This document shows, one piece after another, positions 1 to 7,667 of a DNA stretch of 36,259 nt. Source of the DNA: Paractinoplanes deccanensis (lineage in GTDB: Bacteria > Actinomycetota > Actinomycetes > Mycobacteriales > Micromonosporaceae); assembly GCF_016862115.1 (NCBI RefSeq), contig NZ_BOMI01000041.1, positions 1 through 36,259 on the forward strand, given 5' to 3'. The notes beneath the pieces were generated by a model. It worked only from the letters and a program-made list of their open reading frames with translations, did no database searches and had not been told where the DNA came from. The translations under genes were made by a program, and so were the position numbers. The stretch's first letter is position 1, and the number at the start of each line of letters is the position of its first letter.

Positions 1-453
1 GGCGCTCGCGCCGGCGCCCTCGTTCGTGTATTTCGGCTCGCCTGCGCCGATGCGGACGCCCCGCTCGCCGGGTCGCGGTCGCCGGTTCGGCATGCCCGAG
101 GCGTGCAGGGCGCCGATGACCGCGCCGATGCGGCCCATGTGGGCGTCGAGGGCGTCGACCGCTTCGACCAGCCGGTCGGCGAGCGGCTGGTCGAGCGAGA
201 TCGACCGCAGCTGAGAGAGCACGTTCGCCGGATCGAGCGCCCGCGCGATGCAGGCCTGAAGCAGCGCGTCCTTGTCGTCGAAGACCCGGAAGATCGTCGC
301 CTCACCGATGCCCGCGGCCCGGGCGATCTGAGCGGTGGTCACTGCCGCCCCATGCTCGGCGACGAGCGGGAGGGCGGCACTGACGATCGCGTCCCGCCGT
401 TGTTCTGGCGTCATCCCCGGCGCACGTCGCCGGGTGGAAGGAGGAGGTGTCAT
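1..453 (-). CDS. TetR-family transcriptional regulator (C-terminus cut by window edge)
   Basis: Read on the minus strand from an ATG at 453, this frame stays open to the window edge, so only the first 151 residues are seen. The N-terminus is a standard TetR helix-turn-helix: MTPEQRRDAIVSAA, then VTTAQIARAAGIGEATIFRVF and DDKDALLQACI (about residues 14-70). An internal Met at residue 14 is an alternative start. The ligand-binding half is only partly present and its ligand cannot be guessed. A 10+10 palindrome lies immediately upstream of the start, as expected for autoregulation. The target gene is probably the gene itself or one beyond the left edge. The family call is very safe; the function is unknown. 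Confidence 0.9.
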   Translation of the reverse strand, partial: MTPPPSTRRRAPGMTPEQRRDAIVSAALPLVAEHGAAVTTAQIARAAGIGEATIFRVFDDKDALLQACIARALDPANVLSQLRSISLDQPLADRLVEAVDALDAHMGRIGAVIGALHASGMPNRRPRPGERGVRIGAGEPKYTNEGAGASA

Positions 454-465
454 GCCATCCACCCT

Positions 466-487
466 ACGGAGTGAGTGCTCACTCCGT
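466..487. promoter_or_regulatory. Palindromic TetR-type operator
   Basis: Two perfect 10-base arms, ACGGAGTGAG and CTCACTCCGT, are separated by 2 bases and start 13 bp upstream of the tetR ATG (453). The GAGTG-N-CACTC core is a common TetR operator form in actinobacteria. Position suggests the repressor blocks its own promoter. Not tested. Confidence 0.75.
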
Positions 488-862
488 CAATGAGAGCCGT
501 TGATGAAGGGGTGGCCGCCCTCCGGGCGAGCCCAGAAGGGCGGATACGGGGAAGGGGCAGATAGGCGCAGACCCCGGGCACAGTTGCGACAGCGTGGGCG
601 GGCGCCGTAGGGGCGAGATTGGGCGCAGACGCGTCAGCGCAACCGGGCGCGCAAGGGGCGGAGTGCCCGCAGACACGTCAGCGCAGCCGGGCGCGCAAGG
701 GGCGGAGTGCACGCAGACACGTCAGCGCAGGCGACCACCGCAAGGGACGGAGTGCACGCAGGCACTGCGCGCCAGGTGGGCGCAGCACAGGCCGACGCGG
801 GCACGGAACGCGGGCGGGCGAGCCGGCGCAGCCAGCAGTCGCGCCTTCAGGGGTCGGAACTG
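488..862. other. Intergenic region without a convincing gene
   Basis: About 375 bases between the tetR operator and the tRNA 3' end. Several overlapping frames are open in both directions, but this only reflects GC-rich repetitive sequence: none has a recognisable domain or a good ribosome-binding site. The region contains the 44-bp tandem repeat at 624-756, listed separately. Confidence 0.7.
624..756. repeat. Three-copy 44-45 bp tandem repeat
   Basis: Copies begin at 624, 668 and 712 (CGCAGACRCGTCAGCGCA..., ending near GGGGCGGAGTGC). A degenerate fourth start is at 757. Copies 1 and 2 are almost identical; copy 3 has diverged in its middle. There are no unique spacers, so it is not a CRISPR. 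Role unknown. Confidence 0.8.
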
Positions 863-946
863 TGCGGAAGGGGGGACTTGAACCCCCACGCCCTTTCGGG
901 CACGGGCACCTAAAACCCGCGCGGCTGCCTATTTCGCCACTCCCGC
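863..946 (-). tRNA. tRNA-Leu (anticodon TAG)
   Basis: The minus strand folds as a class II tRNA of 84 nt. The acceptor GCGGGAG (from 946) pairs with CTTCCGC (870-864), discriminator A at 863. The anticodon stem CGGGT/GCCCG encloses loop TTTAGGT with anticodon TAG (910-912), a variable arm with CCCGAAAGGG follows, and the T arm is GGGGG-TTCAAGT-CCCCC. It decodes CUA (and probably other CUN) leucine codons. CCA is not encoded. No duplicated 3' end is visible nearby, so there is no sign of an integrated element. Confidence 0.95.
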
Positions 947-1032
947 TCGGGCCGGTCCGCGGATGCTGGGCCGGCACGCTCAAGAGAGTTTAGACGGTCC
1001 GGGCTCCGACCAGGGCACCCGTTCTTCCGGCC

Positions 1033-1061
1033 TTGACCGATAGTGAGATCATCTTTATGTT
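1033..1061 (+). promoter_or_regulatory. Sigma-70-type promoter of padR, probably leaderless
   Basis: TTGACC (1033-1038), 17-bp spacer, TATGTT (1056-1061). The ATG at 1069 falls where transcription should begin (+7/+8 from the -10). No Shine-Dalgarno sequence precedes the ATG, so the mRNA is probably leaderless. This argues against the TTG at 1033 being a start codon: it is the -35 box. Confidence 0.65.
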
Positions 1062-1068
1062 CGTCGGC

Positions 1069-1425
1069 ATGGCTAAGGCTATGCGTGAACCCACCTTCTG
1101 GATCCTGACGGCGCTCGCTCAGCAAGCCCGGCACGGCTACGGCATCATGCAGGCGGCCGCGGCGCTCTCCGAGGGGCGGGTCACGTTGCAGGCGGGGACG
1201 CTCTACGCGGCGCTCGACCGGCTGCACGCCGAGGGGCTGATCGAGGTCGATCACGACGAAAAGGTGGACGGTCGCGACCGCCGCTACTACCGCCTCACGG
1301 TCGGCGGGGTCGCCGCGCTCAACGCCGAGGTCGACCGGCTCGCGCAGAACGCGCGCACGGCCGGCCGGCAGCTGGCGGCCCGCGCGCCGCAGGCCCGCCC
1401 CGACCTGGGCCCGGCGACCGCATGA
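1069..1425 (+). CDS. PadR-family transcriptional regulator
   Basis: 118-residue protein with the PadR winged helix: MREPTFWILTALAQQ, HGYGIMQ, then VTLQAGTLYAALDRLHAEGLI (recognition helix) and the wing DGRDRRYYRLT. Typical length for the short PadR class without a C-terminal effector domain. The start at 1069 is chosen from the promoter position; the ATG at 1081 is the alternative. The stop overlaps the ATG of the next gene (ATGA), so it is co-translated with the membrane protein that follows. PadR plus downstream membrane protein is a frequent actinobacterial pair in which the regulator commonly controls its own operon. Inducer unknown. Confidence 0.93.
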   Translation: MAKAMREPTFWILTALAQQARHGYGIMQAAAALSEGRVTLQAGTLYAALDRLHAEGLIEVDHDEKVDGRDRRYYRLTVGGVAALNAEVDRLAQNARTAGRQLAARAPQARPDLGPATA

Positions 1426-2804
1426 GCAGCGACGGCGACAAGAGCCACGCAGACAACCGGCACACCGACAGCGGCAGCAACGCCGGCAACGCCGGCAACG
1501 ACAACGACAGCAGCCACGCCGACGAGCGGCACACCGACAACGGCAGCAACGGTGGCAGCGGCACTAGCAGCGAGCGCGCCGCCACCGGTACCGACACCGG
1601 CAGCGCGCGGGCCACGGGCGGCGGCGACGCCCGGAGCCGGCTTGGTGGGCGGTATCGGGTGCTTCTGCGGGCCTACCCGAAGGGGCGGCGGCGGGAGGAA
1701 CTGCTCGACACGCTTCTCGAAGCGGCGCCCGGCGGACGGCGGCGGCCCACCGGGCGGGAGGCGGTCAACCTGATCCGGCATGGGCTTCGGGCTCGGCTCG
1801 GGCGGCCGGGCAGCCGGGGTGTGGTCGTGCTCGCCTCGATGGTCGCGCTGATCGCGGGTTTTCTGGGCGCGGCCGTCGCCTCCCGGGTGGCCTGGGAGTT
1901 CGTGCCGGGCTACCCGAGCGGGGCGGGCCTCACCGCCATCAGCGGGACGCTCTTTCCGGGGGTGCCGGCGACCGCCGAGCGGGACGCCGACGGGCTGTTT
2001 CACGACCTGGGCGAGCCGAGCACCGCCTTCTCGCCCCGTGACGAGGACTTCGCGTTCGCGACGGTGATCCTCTCTCCGGAGAAGTTCTTCCTGCGGGGCG
2101 ACTACCGATCCTGGACGGCCGCCGCGCAGGATCGGCTGGTCGCCGCGGGGTGGCAGGTGGAGGACGCGGCCGTCACCGGGCCGACGCTGATCGCCACCGG
2201 GGAGCTCGACGACACCGGGCGGTCCTTCAGCGCGACGCGCGGCGGGCTCGCCCTGACGGTCGAGTCCATGACGGACGTCGTCGACACACCGGCCGGGTCC
2301 TTCTACGCCACCGCGAGGCTCGACCGGCTCACGCCCGGCTACGTCACCGCGGCCACCCTGGCCGGCCTGGCTGCCGGGGCGCTGATCGGCTGGCTGATCA
2401 CCGGCTGGGCCAGCCGCCGCACAGAAACGATCACCGTGTGGACCGGCCACGGCACCGAGACGATCACCGACTGGACCGGCCACGGCACAAAAAGCCGCAG
2501 CACAAAGACCCGCAGCACAAAAAGCCGCAGCACCCAAAGCCGCCGCACCGGGATCGCCCCGGTCGCGCTCGTCCCGGCCGTGTTCGCCCTGGTGCTGCTC
2601 GTCCCCCAGGCAGCGCTCGGGTTGCTGATCTTCGGCACGCAGGCGTTCGCCGACAGCCCTCCGGTGCAGCCGTTCTGGGCGCTCACCATGACGTACGGCT
2701 ATGGCTGCACTGTCCTCGGCGCGGCGCTGTCTCTCGTGTCGCTCGGCGCGGCGGCTCTCGGGCGGCGGGCCGCCCACGATCCCCCGGTCGAGGTGCCGCG
2801 ATGA
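1422..2804 (+). CDS. Membrane protein of unknown function with two repeat tracts, PadR partner
   Basis: 460 residues. Residues 1-70 are low-complexity Ser/Asn/Asp/His-rich, with SHADxRHTDxGSN occurring twice. A basic amphipathic segment follows (YRVLLRAYPKGRRREELLDTLLEAA, about 79-103), resembling the N-terminal segment of many PadR-associated actinobacterial membrane proteins. A transmembrane helix near 137-157, an extracytoplasmic region of about 150 residues, a helix near 312-330, a hydrophilic repeat segment (TETIT.WTGHG twice, then TKSRS-type repeats) and two more helices toward the C-terminus complete it. Translationally coupled to padR by ATGA. Function unknown; a sensor, anti-factor or transporter-like role is possible but nothing diagnostic is seen. 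Confidence 0.8.
   Translation: MSSDGDKSHADNRHTDSGSNAGNAGNDNDSSHADERHTDNGSNGGSGTSSERAATGTDTGSARATGGGDARSRLGGRYRVLLRAYPKGRRREELLDTLLEAAPGGRRRPTGREAVNLIRHGLRARLGRPGSRGVVVLASMVALIAGFLGAAVASRVAWEFVPGYPSGAGLTAISGTLFPGVPATAERDADGLFHDLGEPSTAFSPRDEDFAFATVILSPEKFFLRGDYRSWTAAAQDRLVAAGWQVEDAAVTGPTLIATGELDDTGRSFSATRGGLALTVESMTDVVDTPAGSFYATARLDRLTPGYVTAATLAGLAAGALIGWLITGWASRRTETITVWTGHGTETITDWTGHGTKSRSTKTRSTKSRSTQSRRTGIAPVALVPAVFALVLLVPQAALGLLIFGTQAFADSPPVQPFWALTMTYGYGCTVLGAALSLVSLGAAALGRRAAHDPPVEVPR
2421..2546 (+). repeat. In-frame tandem repeats inside the PadR-partner gene
   Basis: A 33-bp unit (ETITxWTGHG) occurs twice at 2421-2453 and 2454-2486. Four 15-bp units (KSRST type; ACAAAAAGCCGCAGC consensus) follow at 2487-2546. 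Both preserve the reading frame. The A-rich 15-bp units are clearly less GC-rich than their surroundings, consistent with local repeat expansion. Confidence 0.8.
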
Positions 2805-2811
2805 TGGTGGC

Positions 2812-3327
2812 ATGGGAATCGAGTTCGTCGTGGATCCGCCGCTCACCGATCATCTGAGGGAGCGCGCCGTCGCCCTCTGGGTCGACGTCACCAACGCCGG
2901 CGGCGCGGTCGGCTTCGTCGCGCCGGTCGGCCCCGATGACGTACGCCCGGTGGCCGAGGCGGCGTTCGAGGGTGTGGCGGACGGCCCGGACCGGCTGCTG
3001 GCCGGCTTCGACGGTGACGAGCTGGTGGCGCTGCTCTTCGTGGTGGACAACCGCTTCGCGCTCAAGCGCCACTGGCGCGTGCTCAAGCGGGTCATGGTGA
3101 CCCCGAAGAGCCAGGGCCGCGGCTACGGTGCCGCCCTGATGCGGGAGGCGGAGGCGCTGGGCCGCCGGATGGGGCTGGAGGCGCTCCAGGTCACCGTGCG
3201 GGGCGGCCTGGGCACCGAGCGGTTCTACGAGCGGCTCGGCTATCGCGAGGTCGGCCGCGTCCCGGGCGCCCTGCGGCTGGCACCGGGTGACGACCGCGAC
3301 GAGATTTACATGTGGCTCGGCCTCTGA
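2812..3327 (+). CDS. GNAT-family N-acetyltransferase
   Basis: 171 residues with a clear GNAT fold. Motif A, VMVTPKSQGRGYGAALM, holds the acetyl-CoA pyrophosphate loop (Q-G-R-G-Y-G), followed by the motif B region ERFYERLGYREVGRVPG. Acyl acceptor unknown. The ATG at 2812 fits the start of the conserved domain (MGIEFVVDPP); the frame is open further upstream, but that part overlaps the preceding gene and lacks domain features. It lies 7 bp after the membrane-protein stop on the same strand, so it may share the transcript. Confidence 0.9.
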   Translation: MGIEFVVDPPLTDHLRERAVALWVDVTNAGGAVGFVAPVGPDDVRPVAEAAFEGVADGPDRLLAGFDGDELVALLFVVDNRFALKRHWRVLKRVMVTPKSQGRGYGAALMREAEALGRRMGLEALQVTVRGGLGTERFYERLGYREVGRVPGALRLAPGDDRDEIYMWLGL

Positions 3328-3340
3328 ACGACGACGCCGG

Positions 3341-4321
3341 TCATCCGCACTTCGCCTGTGTGCCGGCGGCCAGGTCCACGGCGGCCTGCGCGGCCGGCGT
3401 GGTGGCGGTGGCGCCGGCGGCGGCTTCGGCTGCCGCCGACTCCAGCAGGCCGGTCAGCGGCGCGGCCGAGGCCGACGGAGACGGCTTCGGGGCGGCCGGA
3501 GCCGCGGCCGAGGAGGACGCGGACGGCTTCGGGGTGGCCTTCTTCTTCGGCGCCGGCGTGGCCGTGGCGCTCTCCGGCTTCTTGGCCACGCTGCCGCCCG
3601 TCAGCTTGGCGCTGGTCTGCTGGGTCTTGCCCACGGCGAGCTTGATGTTCGGCACCGTCACCGAGTTGCCGTAGATGTCCGTGATTTTGATTTTGAACGG
3701 GCCGGTGCCCGCCCCGCTCGGCAGCGTCCAGTAGTTGAAGTCCTCGTGCGTCGCCGAGCGGAACGTCCCGCCCGATCCGGCGATCTTCACCGAGGCCAAC
3801 TGGTTCGCGTGGTTGTCGATCAGCACACTCAGCCAGTACCGCGACGAGCCTTCCTTCACCCGTACGGAGATCGGCCCCGGCACCGCCGCGTTCGGCACCG
3901 CCTTGTAGGTGATCGGGATGATGCCGTCGGACTGCACGCCGATCTTCTTGAATGCCGTGAGGCTCAGGTCGAGGTGCCCGGCGGGGCATTCGGGGCACGA
4001 GTCGATGACCTTGACCCGCGTCTTGCCCTTGGGGCCGGTGACGTCGATGTACGTGCCGCAGGCCGCGCCCGCCGAGTACTGGTTCGACTGCCCGAGCGCC
4101 ACGAACAGATCGTCCGCGGGTGGCGACGGGAACGAGCAGTTGCCGATCGTGCCGTCGAGCGAGAAGTACGTCGCCTTGCCCTTGCTCGCGGTCGTCGAGG
4201 GCGGTGCCGCGCACGCGGCGCCGCTGTTCTGGACGACGAGGGCCACACCGAGGGCGGCGGCGAGGACGGCCGCGCCTCCGGCGGCGAGCCAACGGGGCTT
4301 GAGCAGGCGGGATCCGGTCAC
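3341..4321 (-). CDS. Secreted expansin-like protein (double-psi beta-barrel plus CBM63-like domain)
   Basis: 326 residues from a GTG. Residues 1-38 form a signal peptide with a long hydrophobic core (LAAGGAAVLAAALGVALVV). Residues 47-140 match expansin domain 1: GKATYF, GNCSFP, ACGTYIDV, VKVIDSCPEC and GHLDLS. The Asp of HLDLS (D118) aligns with the catalytic-type Asp of bacterial EXLX1, and D107 with the second conserved Asp. Residues 150-230 resemble the cellulose-binding second domain, with aromatic residues in RYWLSV and FNYWTLPSG. The remaining 95 residues are an Ala/Pro/Ser/Lys-rich tail. Likely role: non-hydrolytic loosening of plant cell wall or cellulose. The tail could anchor it in the cell wall or be a linker to a lost domain. 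Confidence 0.88.
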   Translation of the reverse strand: MTGSRLLKPRWLAAGGAAVLAAALGVALVVQNSGAACAAPPSTTASKGKATYFSLDGTIGNCSFPSPPADDLFVALGQSNQYSAGAACGTYIDVTGPKGKTRVKVIDSCPECPAGHLDLSLTAFKKIGVQSDGIIPITYKAVPNAAVPGPISVRVKEGSSRYWLSVLIDNHANQLASVKIAGSGGTFRSATHEDFNYWTLPSGAGTGPFKIKITDIYGNSVTVPNIKLAVGKTQQTSAKLTGGSVAKKPESATATPAPKKKATPKPSASSSAAAPAAPKPSPSASAAPLTGLLESAAAEAAAGATATTPAAQAAVDLAAGTQAKCG

Positions 4322-4362
4322 GCTGTCCGACCCTGCACGCCACGCGGGGGCCGCGGCAACTT

Positions 4363-4380
4363 TCCTAAGACACTCCTAAG
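4363..4380 (-). promoter_or_regulatory. 11-bp spaced direct repeat upstream of the expansin gene
   Basis: The heptamer TCCTAAG occurs at 4363-4369 and 4374-4380 (CTTAGGA read toward the gene), exactly one 11-bp period apart and about 42 bp upstream of the GTG. Tandem sites with 11-bp spacing are typical for OmpR/PhoB-class response regulators. Which regulator acts here is unknown. Confidence 0.5.
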
Positions 4381-4396
4381 GCTGCGGTGGCCCGCT

Positions 4397-5209
4397 TCAC
4401 CCGTACGGCTGGAGCACTTCCACCGGATCACCCACCGCAATGGACACATGCGACATGTCGGGAATCAGGTTGATGGCGAAGAGCAGCCCGTCGTCGAAGC
4501 GGCGCCGCTTGCCCAGCAGGCGTAGCGGCTCCCGGCCCTTCTCCCCCGTCTCCTGGTCGATCGTGGTCACCACGCAGCGCGAGCACGACTTCGCCGCACG
4601 GAACGTCACGTCGCCGATCCGCAACCGCCGGCCGAGCCACTCGTCCTCCGCCCACGCCGGCGCGCCACCGACCACCAGGTTGGGCCGGAACCGCGTGATC
4701 GGCACCGGCTCCTCCCCGCTCTCGGCCAGCCAGTCGTTGACCGCGGAGAGCGACCCCTCGTTGGCGAGCAGCACCGGGAAGCCGTCGGCGAAGCTGACCC
4801 GGTCGTCCGGCAGCGCGTGGGTCGCGATCCGCCGCCCCGCCGGGTCCCGCTGCCACACCAGGCGCGCGTCGCGGCCCAGGAAGGCGCTGCTCCACTCCTT
4901 CTCGGCCACCCGCGCGGGGGCCGGGTCCTTGTGCCGGAAGACGCGCACGAGCTCCTCGGCACCGTCGACCGGCTCGTCCACGTCCAGCTCGGGCAGGCCC
5001 GGCGCGCTCAGCACCAGGCCGCCCGCGCGCGGGCGTACCGCCAATTGGGTGAGCAGCGGCGAGTCACGCTGCGTGATGCCGACGCCCTCGGCGTCGACCA
5101 TCAGCCACCGGCGGTCGCCGGCGAGACCCCACGGTTCCACCCGCGCCACGTCGTGCTCGATCCGGTGACAACCCTTGACGGGGTACGTGTACAGGGCCGT
5201 GATGCGCAT
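4397..5209 (-). CDS. MOSC-domain molybdenum-cofactor protein (YcbX/mARC-like)
   Basis: 270 residues. The N-terminal MOSC beta-barrel (residues 1-110) starts with ITALYTYPVKGCHRIEHD and contains LAGDRRWLMVD. The MOSC domain follows, with RFRPNLVV (173-180) and FRAAKSCSRCVVTTID. Cys209 or Cys212 is the probable sulfur or Mo ligand. Family members bind molybdenum cofactor and reduce N-hydroxylated substrates in mARC/YcbX; some pass electrons from a fused ferredoxin domain, which is absent here, so a separate electron donor is needed. Length is normal for the ferredoxin-less form. The expansin gene lies downstream on the same strand after a 75-bp gap with its own candidate regulatory site. Confidence 0.9.
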   Translation of the reverse strand: MRITALYTYPVKGCHRIEHDVARVEPWGLAGDRRWLMVDAEGVGITQRDSPLLTQLAVRPRAGGLVLSAPGLPELDVDEPVDGAEELVRVFRHKDPAPARVAEKEWSSAFLGRDARLVWQRDPAGRRIATHALPDDRVSFADGFPVLLANEGSLSAVNDWLAESGEEPVPITRFRPNLVVGGAPAWAEDEWLGRRLRIGDVTFRAAKSCSRCVVTTIDQETGEKGREPLRLLGKRRRFDDGLLFAINLIPDMSHVSIAVGDPVEVLQPYG

Positions 5210-5232
5210 GCCCCCAGCTTGTCACGCGCGCT

Positions 5233-7458
5233 CTACGAGGCCTCCCAGCAGCGGGTGTACAGCTCCGGGACGCGGAACATCGAGCGCGCGCCGTCGCCGG
5301 TGTCGCGCACCACCCGTTCGAGGAAACCGAGCCGCTCCAGCAGGCGCACCTGCTCGCTGACCGGGCCCTCGGACGGCTCGAAGAGGCCCTCGACCTCGGC
5401 GAGGCTGAACAGGGTGCGCTTGCCGGCCCGGCAGTTGAGGACGAACGACGAGGCCACCTTGAAGTCGTTGACGACCTCGGAGAAGCTGAGCTCCGACACC
5501 TCGGTCATGGCGCGCGAGATCGCCGCCGCCGAGAAGAGCGGGAGCGACGTGACCTTCTCGCGCGGCCGCGCCGCGTATTCGCGCGCCAGGTAGAGCAGGA
5601 GCACGGCCAGGCGCGGTGACACGTCGCCGTTGCCGTTGCGTACGGAATCGGAAAGCCACCTGTCGATCGGGCGCCCCTCCACCTCGGCGGGGAAGAGCAC
5701 GCCCAGCGCCGGCCGCGTCTCGAAGCCGCCGCCCGGCAGCCGCAGCCGCTCGGCGACCCAGCCCAGCGGCTCGTTGACCAGCACCCGGCGCACCAGAACC
5801 TGGAGCCAGTCCTCCTCCGACCAGTCGAGCACCAGCCGCCGCGACACCAGCTTGTTCTTCTCCTGGATGTCGTAGAGCTCGAAGAGGTCGGTGCGCAGGA
5901 ACACCACCAGGTCGATGCCGTCGAGCAGGCTGACCCGGCCCTCCACCTGCAACAGCCCCTGCACGACGGCCTCCTGGCGCGTGCGGTCGTACTTGTAGAG
6001 CTCGTCGATCCGGTCGAAGAGCACGACGGCCCGGCGCTTCTCGGACCGCAGGATCTTGTCGGTGACGGCGAGGAACGACTCGACGTCGACCGTGCTGATC
6101 GTGGGGGTGGCGCCGCTCGGCAGCTCGGCCTCCAGGTTGACCGGGCCGACCGCGAACCGCAGGGTGGTGCCGCCGAAGGGCCTGGCCATCGCGCGCAGGG
6201 CCCGCTTGGTGCGGCCCATCGGCCTGGTGGGCAGTCCCACGGCCGCACGCAGCTCCGCGCCCTCCTGGAGCAGCTTGCGCGGCGCGTCCTCGGGCAGGGC
6301 GGCGGCCACCACGGCGGCGACCACCACCAGCCAGGCCGCGCGCAGCGTGTCGGCGTCGTGCGTGTCGGCGCCCGCGATGCGCTGGAGCAGGTCGCTCGGG
6401 TTGGCGACCGGCAGCACCTCGACGTCGTCGCGGTAGGCGGAGAGCTTGTGGAAGATCGCGCTCTTGCCGGCGCCCCGGTCGCCGACGACGATCGAGCGGC
6501 GCTGGGAGAGGATCGACCCGACGTTCTGCCAGAGCACGAAGCTCTCCTCCAGCAGGTCGTCCCGTTCCGCGTCCTCGGCGCCGAACCGCAGCTCGGCCAG
6601 CTCGAACGGATGCTCGCGCAGGCGCCGCGACAGGATGATGTCGCGGATCAGCGGGTGCGGGAACGAGACGGTGCCGGCCGCCCGGTCGTAGCGCAGCAGA
6701 TCGCCGACCTCGGCGTGGTTGCCGTTGCGCACGGTGACGTGGCCGAGCGCCACCCGCTCGAGCAGGGCCCGCGCCCGCGCCGGGTCGGGCGAGCTCGCGA
6801 CCGCGCCGTCCACCCACCGCTCCAGCAGCGCCCGCAGCTCGTCGAGCGGCGCCGACTCCATGACCGACAACGCGAGCGGCAGCCCGCTCAACGGGATCTC
6901 CGCCGACGACACGAGCCGGCGCAGCACGATCGTCGCCTCCTCGCGGGTGAACGGGGTGAGCGTGAACGCGGAGAACTGCTCCAGCCCGCCCGCCACCGGC
7001 GGCCGGGAACTGACCACGAAGGACCATCGCGGCAGCGCGCGGCTGAGCTCGTCGATCGCGGACGCCGTACCCGCCGGGTCGATGGCCTCGTCGAGCCCGT
7101 CGAAGAGCAGCACCGGCCGCTCGAGCCGCCCGCCCGCACCGTCCAGGATCTCGATCGTCTCGGTCACCGGCGGCGCGCCGGACGACGACTGCAGCGTCCG
7201 CCTGCTGCTGCCGCCGGCCACCACCTCGACGGCCCGCGCGCCCACCTCCCCCGGCTGCCGCACGTCCCGCAGATCCACGTGGAAGACGGCACGCCCCTGC
7301 CGCCGCAGGTCATCGCCGAGCATGCGCACGAGCACGGTCTTTCCCGACCCGGCGACGCCCAGCAGCAGCACGCCCGCCGACCGTCCCTTCTCGAGATCGG
7401 CAAGGATCGCGGCAAGCTCACGACGGCGAATGGGTAACGGCTCGGTCACCCCGCACAC
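5233..7458 (-). CDS. Double P-loop NTPase (NACHT/AAA-like plus Sll1717-like), divergent from the helicase operon
   Basis: 741 residues with two complete NTPase modules. Module 1: Walker A GVAGSGKT (34-41), Walker B PVLLFDGLDEA (115-125), sensor-like SFVVSSRPP. Module 2 begins with FGAEDAERDDLLEESFV (292-308), then Walker A GDRGAGKS (326-333), Walker B VVLFDRIDELY (478-488) and VVFLRTDLFELYD (518-530). This pattern resembles the Sll1717-type P-loop ATPase family. The C-terminus (about 660-735) looks like a winged helix. GTG 7458 has GGAGG 9 nt upstream; GTG 7449 is the alternative. There is no obvious nuclease or membrane domain. Such modules are frequent in bacterial conflict systems as sensors or switches. 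Partnership with the divergent operon is inferred from the shared 209-bp promoter region. Confidence 0.82.
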   Translation of the reverse strand: MCGVTEPLPIRRRELAAILADLEKGRSAGVLLLGVAGSGKTVLVRMLGDDLRRQGRAVFHVDLRDVRQPGEVGARAVEVVAGGSSRRTLQSSSGAPPVTETIEILDGAGGRLERPVLLFDGLDEAIDPAGTASAIDELSRALPRWSFVVSSRPPVAGGLEQFSAFTLTPFTREEATIVLRRLVSSAEIPLSGLPLALSVMESAPLDELRALLERWVDGAVASSPDPARARALLERVALGHVTVRNGNHAEVGDLLRYDRAAGTVSFPHPLIRDIILSRRLREHPFELAELRFGAEDAERDDLLEESFVLWQNVGSILSQRRSIVVGDRGAGKSAIFHKLSAYRDDVEVLPVANPSDLLQRIAGADTHDADTLRAAWLVVVAAVVAAALPEDAPRKLLQEGAELRAAVGLPTRPMGRTKRALRAMARPFGGTTLRFAVGPVNLEAELPSGATPTISTVDVESFLAVTDKILRSEKRRAVVLFDRIDELYKYDRTRQEAVVQGLLQVEGRVSLLDGIDLVVFLRTDLFELYDIQEKNKLVSRRLVLDWSEEDWLQVLVRRVLVNEPLGWVAERLRLPGGGFETRPALGVLFPAEVEGRPIDRWLSDSVRNGNGDVSPRLAVLLLYLAREYAARPREKVTSLPLFSAAAISRAMTEVSELSFSEVVNDFKVASSFVLNCRAGKRTLFSLAEVEGLFEPSEGPVSEQVRLLERLGFLERVVRDTGDGARSMFRVPELYTRCWEAS

Positions 7459-7667
7459 GGTAGCCGCCCTCCACTATGGTGTCCGGCCGCTCCGGGTGGC
7501 GAGCGAATGGCTCGCAACCGCGCACTATTTCGGCGGGCTCGGGTCTGGCATCCTCCGTCCGGCAAAAAGGACCGCACCAAAAAGGATCAAGGAAAGCCGT
7601 CTTCCCCTCCGGTCGGGACGTCCCTATTCTGTCCTGTTCGGCCGCGCCAGCCTCGAACGGGAGAGCC
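7459..7667. promoter_or_regulatory. Divergent promoter region of the putative conflict system
   Basis: 209 bp between oppositely oriented starts at 7458 and 7668, visibly richer in A/T than the flanking genes (for example GGCAAAAAGG and CCAAAAAGGATC near 7561-7587). TATTCT at 7625-7630 is a plausible -10 for the rightward operon, with only a weak -35. No strong palindrome was found. Confidence 0.45.

Noticed and set aside
624..756. Possible CRISPR array
   Set aside because: Units are directly adjacent with no unique spacers, and there are no cas genes.
863..946. tRNA-Leu as attachment site of an integrated element
   Set aside because: No duplicate of the tRNA 3' end, integrase or phage gene was found in the window.
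594..993. Several open frames over the tandem repeats
   Set aside because: Openness follows from GC-rich repeats; products are repetitive, and some run across the tRNA.
1287..2846. 519-codon minus frame opposite the PadR partner
   Set aside because: Low-complexity Arg/Gly/Pro product without domain; the + strand frame has membrane helices and is coupled to padR.
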